DNA from: Desulfobacterales bacterium
GTDB lineage: Bacteria; Desulfobacterota; Desulfobacteria; Desulfobacterales; Desulfosalsimonadaceae
Direction of reading: 5' to 3'
DNA length: 64,000 nt
Assembly (NCBI GenBank): GCA_034520365.1
Contig: JAXHNP010000006.1
Location: forward strand, 1,047,001-1,111,000
In this document: positions 60,325-64,000 of the stretch, piece by piece
Layout of the letters: the number at the start of each line of letters is the position of its first letter
Numbering within the stretch: position 1 is the first letter of the stretch
Position numbers and translations under genes: made by a program
Notes under the pieces: generated by a model
Told to the model about the DNA's origin: nothing
Seen by the model: the letters and a program-made list of their open reading frames with translations, nothing else
The model's database searches: none

Positions 60325-60786
60325 ATGACCGAGATCGCCTGCCGTTCAATGCAGGACGTGGTGGCCTTTGCCATCGACCGCGAGGAAAAGGCCCGGGATT
60401 TTTACCGTCAGTGCGCGGAAAAAGCGCAAAAAAAAGGGATCAAGGAATTTTTTCAGGAAATGGCGGATGAAGAAGAGCGCCACCGCAGTCTTTTGGTGGA
60501 GCAGGATTTAAGCGGGGAGGGTGAATTTTCATCCCCAGCAGTCGAGGATCTCCGGCTGAGCGATTTTATGGTGGATGTAAAATTTACTCCGACTATCAAC
60601 TACCAGGCGGCGCTGGCCATGGCCATGAAAAAAGAGGAAAAAGCCCACGCCTTTTACGTGGCCTGGCAGGACCGGTGCAGCAACGAGAAGACGGCCAGGG
60701 TATTTGAATTTCTGGCCGGGGAAGAGCTCCGGCACAAGCGGAAAATCGAAGAGATATACGATACGGATATTTTGCAGTGGGATTAA
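60325..60786 (+). CDS. Ferritin-like diiron protein (rubrerythrin-type, no rubredoxin domain)
   Basis: A 153-residue four-helix ferritin-like protein. The diiron ligand pattern occurs twice: REEKARDFY with ADEEERHRSLL, and KKEEKAHAFY with AGEELRHKRKIEE. The C-terminal rubredoxin domain of true rubrerythrins is absent. It may remove peroxide or handle iron to protect the oxygen-sensitive complex. GGGGAGG precedes the ATG and it ends the redox operon. Confidence 0.87.
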   Translation: MTEIACRSMQDVVAFAIDREEKARDFYRQCAEKAQKKGIKEFFQEMADEEERHRSLLVEQDLSGEGEFSSPAVEDLRLSDFMVDVKFTPTINYQAALAMAMKKEEKAHAFYVAWQDRCSNEKTARVFEFLAGEELRHKRKIEEIYDTDILQWD

Positions 60787-60807
60787 AAACTATTTTTAGG
60801 AGAGGCT

Positions 60808-63480
60808 TTACTCCACTTCATCCAGTCCGAACCAGCGGCTCAGGTTGAGGTTTCTGGTAAACCAGTTGGTCTGGGCCGGGGGGCTGAGGTTGGGTTTTGT
60901 GGCCTGGATAAAGGCCGGCAAAACCAGCAGGGCACCGAAAGTCGCGGCGATCATGGTGATGGCCAGAAGGATGCCCAGCAGGTTGATGGGGATGAACTGG
61001 GATCGCAGAAACACCAGGAAACCGAAAATCAGGGCAAGCGAGGTGAAAATAATCGCTTTTCCGGCCACCTGCAGTGTCAGTTCAATGGATTCCTCAATCG
61101 AATAGCCGCGGCTGCGGTTATGCCGGAATTTGTTCATAAAATGAATGGTATCGTCGATACCGATACCGATGGCCACCGCGGCGATCACCGACGTGGTCAT
61201 GTCCAGCGCGATGCCTGCCCACCCCATAATGCCGAAATTGATCAGTACGGCTACACCCATGGGGATAAGGGCCAGCAGCCCGGCCGCCATGCGCTGAAAC
61301 AACAGGATGGAGATCAGGTCGACCACTATCAGGGAAAGCACCAGGGTCTGAATCTGGCCCATGACCAGGTAGTGGGAGACCTGAACCTCTATCACCGGAA
61401 AACCGCTGATGTTAAAGCTCGCCCCTGGCGGGATGTGCGTCTCCAGATATCCCCGCATCTTTTCAACGATCCGGCCCACCTCCGTGGTGCCGATCAACTG
61501 GCCTTCTTTCCGGCAGAGCCGGGCCAGTAAATTCACCTGCTGGTAGTTAAAATCCACAAACGGCTCAAACGCATCATAGCGGCCGTCTGAATCACTGTCC
61601 TCGCCGGCATAGATTTCGATGTAGTCATAGATGTCCAGCTTGTTTTCCGGAATTTTGTAAGCCTCCGGATCATCGTTGTTCATGGCCATGTGCATGGTTT
61701 TGATAATATCAGTGAATGAGTCGGTGCGGCCGATATGCAGATCCGCATTTTCCCCGCTTTCCAGCCACTGCCGGAACTCTTCGATAAATTTCAGAAATTC
61801 CGGCGATTTCACTCCGTTGGGCTCGCCCGAGTCGATGATAATGTCAAACCCCCAGCCGCCGCCGAATTTTTCCCCGATTTCATCAACGCTTTTACGAACG
61901 TCGGAATCTTTCTTAAAATAGCTGACATGCGCGGTATCCACCTCAAGGTGCACGAACCCGCTGATGCAGATGATCAGAACAATCGCAGCGATAACCACGG
62001 TCAGCCGGTAATGATGGTTAACCCACCGGACCATCAGACGAATGAATCGATCCACCAGGGTTTTGTGTTGTTTGATCGCGGTGTACTTTCTTTTCATGTA
62101 GCGGGGCCGCTGGTGCGGCATGACCGCAAGGCTGGCCGGAATCAGGGCGCTTGCCGAAAATACGGCGAACATGGCGCCGATACCTGAAAATATGCCCCAT
62201 TCACGGACAGCCGAAAGCTGGCTGGTGCTCAGCGTGGCAAACGCGATGAACGTAGTGATGCCGGTCAGCAGAACCGTCAGGGAAATATGGGTCATGGCGA
62301 TGAAAAGCCCTTTTTGTTTCCCTTTCTGGCTGATGAAATCAAAATCGTTGTAATACTGATTCAGGATATGAATGGCATAGGAGCTGCCCACGGCAATCAT
62401 CAGCGTCGGCAGCGACGAGGCCATAACCGTTATTTTAAACCCCAGATATCCCATCAGGCCGAGCACCCAGATCTCCGCCATGGCAAGAGAGAGCATGGGC
62501 AGGCAGACCCCGCGGATCGAGCGGAAGTTAAAATAAAAAACGGCCATGACCACCAGCATGACCATTGGCACCAGGGTGGCAAAATCCATGCGGATGAAAT
62601 TATACGCCCAGACATGGATCACCGGCATGCCGGTGTAAGTGAGCGACAGATCCGAATAGCTATCAAAAATCGATATAAGCTCCCGGGTAGCCGCATCCCG
62701 GTGAGGATCCCGGTTTTTAAATTTTATGAGAACCCCGTAATCCGATATCTCGCCGGTCGCCGAATCCCGCGCATACAACATTTCTGCAAATGGCGGGTTC
62801 CGCATCAGGCGCTGTTTGAACCGGCGTATCTCCGCCGGCGTTTCCGGGATGATACGTCTGCCCGCCCGGTCGGTTTCAATGAGATTATATACCTCCAGGA
62901 CATCCATCTCGCCCCGGATGTCCTGGGCGGTCAGCGGAGACATGATCTCATCAACCAGCTCCTGCCGCTTGATTTCATATACCTTTCGGAGTTCTTTTTT
63001 TAGGCGGTTTAAATTTCTTTTAGAGAGGGTCTCTTTTGAGCCGAATAAATCGTTTACCTTACGGCGAAGTGTGCGTTGGAATGCCGGATCATCGGCAAAT
63101 TGGGAAAAAAGGTCACTGGTGCGGATGGATTCCCGGTCAAGCATGCCCATGAACCTGACTAAGCGCGCTTTTTCTTTATTCGGGTGAAAATCCTGAAACG
63201 CCTCGATGTCCGTGATCAGGCAATCGAAGCTTTCCAGTGTGGCATGGCTGAAAAGATCATCGGCTGAGACGGCCATGACGATAAACTGACCGTTATCCCC
63301 GTATATGTCTTTAATATGGTTGTAGTATTTATATTTGGGGTCATTTTGCGGCATGATCGTTTCGATTGAATTATCGATCTCCAGTCGAAGCAGGCCGGGG
63401 GCAAGCAGGAGGGTGAGGGCGGCAAGGATAGAGAAAACGGTAAAGGGCCGTCTGATGCAGAAACCGATGAAGTGATTCAT
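60808..63480 (-). CDS. RND/MMPL-superfamily transporter
   Basis: An 890-residue transporter from ATG 63480 with twelve predicted spans in two repeats, each with a large periplasmic loop. RND signatures include the N-terminal FCIRRPFTVFSILAALTLLLAPGLLRLEIDNSIETIMPQND, the first sensing-domain block (VMASSLPTLMIAVGSSYAIHILNQY) and the second (TTSVIAAVAIGIGIDDTIHFMNKFR) with paired Asp for proton coupling. No adaptor or outer-membrane partner is adjacent, typical for the MMPL/HpnN-like branch that moves lipids or hydrophobic compounds. A frame open to 63573 lies in repeat DNA. Confidence 0.9.
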   Translation of the reverse strand: MNHFIGFCIRRPFTVFSILAALTLLLAPGLLRLEIDNSIETIMPQNDPKYKYYNHIKDIYGDNGQFIVMAVSADDLFSHATLESFDCLITDIEAFQDFHPNKEKARLVRFMGMLDRESIRTSDLFSQFADDPAFQRTLRRKVNDLFGSKETLSKRNLNRLKKELRKVYEIKRQELVDEIMSPLTAQDIRGEMDVLEVYNLIETDRAGRRIIPETPAEIRRFKQRLMRNPPFAEMLYARDSATGEISDYGVLIKFKNRDPHRDAATRELISIFDSYSDLSLTYTGMPVIHVWAYNFIRMDFATLVPMVMLVVMAVFYFNFRSIRGVCLPMLSLAMAEIWVLGLMGYLGFKITVMASSLPTLMIAVGSSYAIHILNQYYNDFDFISQKGKQKGLFIAMTHISLTVLLTGITTFIAFATLSTSQLSAVREWGIFSGIGAMFAVFSASALIPASLAVMPHQRPRYMKRKYTAIKQHKTLVDRFIRLMVRWVNHHYRLTVVIAAIVLIICISGFVHLEVDTAHVSYFKKDSDVRKSVDEIGEKFGGGWGFDIIIDSGEPNGVKSPEFLKFIEEFRQWLESGENADLHIGRTDSFTDIIKTMHMAMNNDDPEAYKIPENKLDIYDYIEIYAGEDSDSDGRYDAFEPFVDFNYQQVNLLARLCRKEGQLIGTTEVGRIVEKMRGYLETHIPPGASFNISGFPVIEVQVSHYLVMGQIQTLVLSLIVVDLISILLFQRMAAGLLALIPMGVAVLINFGIMGWAGIALDMTTSVIAAVAIGIGIDDTIHFMNKFRHNRSRGYSIEESIELTLQVAGKAIIFTSLALIFGFLVFLRSQFIPINLLGILLAITMIAATFGALLVLPAFIQATKPNLSPPAQTNWFTRNLNLSRWFGLDEVE

Positions 63481-63517
63481 TGGGCCAATGATCCTTGCCG
63501 GAATGCTTAATTTATTT

Positions 63518-63669
63518 GACGGCTTTGCAACAAGTCCAATATTTTTGTTGCGCTGCATCCCCCGGAATTTCACGTACGATTAAGTACGCTGCATTCCTCG
63601 GGATTTGCGCGCCGCGATCTTGAACTTTTTTCTTTGCCGTCCCAGAATCGACTTTTTACGAGTCTATCA
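63518..63669. repeat. Dispersed 150-bp palindromic element, copy 2
   Basis: Matches 35624-35776 throughout. The palindromic core (63518-63641) has termini GACGGC and GCCGTC, whereas copy 1 has GATGGC and GCCATC: a compensatory pair change. Tail AATCGACTTTTTACGAG conserved. It lies in the upstream region of the RND gene. Confidence 0.85.
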
Positions 63670-63730
63670 CTTTTGGTCGGACCGACTATGCCAAATTAGG
63701 AGAAATATATCAAAACTTTTTAAAATAGGG

Positions 63731-64000
63731 CTAACTTCCCCGCAATATATTACGGGAAACCCCTGCCCGGGGAAGAAGCATGTAGACAAGGACCGCCTGT
63801 ATGGATAGGCCCACAAGCACCATGAAAAGCCCTGAGAGGTAGGCGGAGCGGTAGGCTGTGACCTGGTCCACGCCCAAATAGAGCATCAGGTCCACGATGG
63901 GCCCGGCCACACAGGTGCCGGCCACACCCCAGGAGAGAAACAGCGTGGCATTGAAAAAACCGAAAAGCCGGCCGCGCCGCTCGGGCGGGATCAAAATCGA
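63731..64000 (-). CDS. MFS transporter, C-terminal part (runs off the window)
   Basis: The last 90 codons of a major facilitator transporter: a cytosolic loop motif IPPERRGRLFGFFNATLFLSWGVAGTCVAGPIVD followed by a final span (AYLSGLFMVLVGLSIQAVLVYMLL). The frame stays open to the end of the window, so the start lies outside. The substrate is unknown. Confidence 0.8.
   Translation of the reverse strand, partial: SILIPPERRGRLFGFFNATLFLSWGVAGTCVAGPIVDLMLYLGVDQVTAYRSAYLSGLFMVLVGLSIQAVLVYMLLPRAGVSRNILRGS

Overview
The window looks like chromosomal DNA of an anaerobic, probably sulfate-reducing Desulfobacterota (deltaproteobacterium). This is inferred from gene content: a glycyl radical enzyme with its SAM activase, a tetraheme class III cytochrome c, two TauE/TSUP-type anion exporters, a sensor kinase with a Cys-rich insert next to HAMP, two sigma-54 activators, a cytosolic Mo oxidoreductase coupled to a GltD/NfnB-like flavoprotein, and a rubrerythrin-like protein. 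No rRNA, tRNA, CRISPR array, IS transposase or phage gene was seen. Intergenic DNA carries several kinds of small palindromic and simple repeats.

Layout. 1-6.0 kb: a visibly AT-richer island with a PAS/sigma-54 activator facing a three-gene minus-strand operon (glycyl radical enzyme, activase, nitrilase-superfamily amidase). The operon has a sigma-54-like promoter and a direct repeat upstream of it. The glycyl radical enzyme lacks the usual Glu two residues after the thiyl Cys, so its substrate is open; this is the best candidate here for an undescribed pathway. 6.3-12.2 kb: a frameshifted gamma-glutamylcyclotransferase relic, then ptsP, an ExeA/GspA ATPase and GspB, then an FMN-binding protein. 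12.5-20.6 kb: AsmA-like protein, TSUP transporter (apparent ATT start), HAD phosphatase, a glycosyltransferase-Nudix fusion, LuxR-type regulator, tetraheme lipoprotein, and a minus-strand set of pyridoxal kinase, acyltransferase and a small coiled-coil protein. 20.9-24.5 kb: EttA, patatin and NagD-like phosphatase. 24.5-29.9 kb: TonB receptor plus FecBCD-type ABC importer, with a promoter and an intrinsic terminator in the leader. 30-37.2 kb: a small secreted protein, a MalT/SARP-like regulator, a PLP decarboxylase and an orphan glycine-betaine-type binding lipoprotein.

37.6-46.9 kb: a phosphoesterase-like/GT4 fusion converges on a minus-strand operon of PhnD-like binding lipoprotein, sensor kinase, receiver protein, a PPDK-like dikinase with a non-standard C terminus, and a dual-specificity phosphatase fused to a YkgJ-type Cys domain. 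47-47.5 kb: a four-helix-bundle (23S IVS-type) gene bracketed by inverted simple repeats. 47.5-54 kb: an NtrC-type two-component operon with a consensus sigma-54 promoter, divergent from a TauE exporter operon with its own sigma-54 promoter; together they look like one regulatory circuit. 54.3-60.8 kb: a redox operon with a molybdopterin oxidoreductase, a four-cluster ferredoxin, a GltD-like flavoprotein with Fe-S domains, a small protein, a NuoG/HydA-N-like ferredoxin and a ferritin-like protein. 60.8-64 kb: an RND/MMPL transporter and the 3' end of an MFS gene.

Functions are assigned by reading motifs in the translated sequence; no database search was run. Starts were adjusted where a Shine-Dalgarno sequence or a promoter position decided them.
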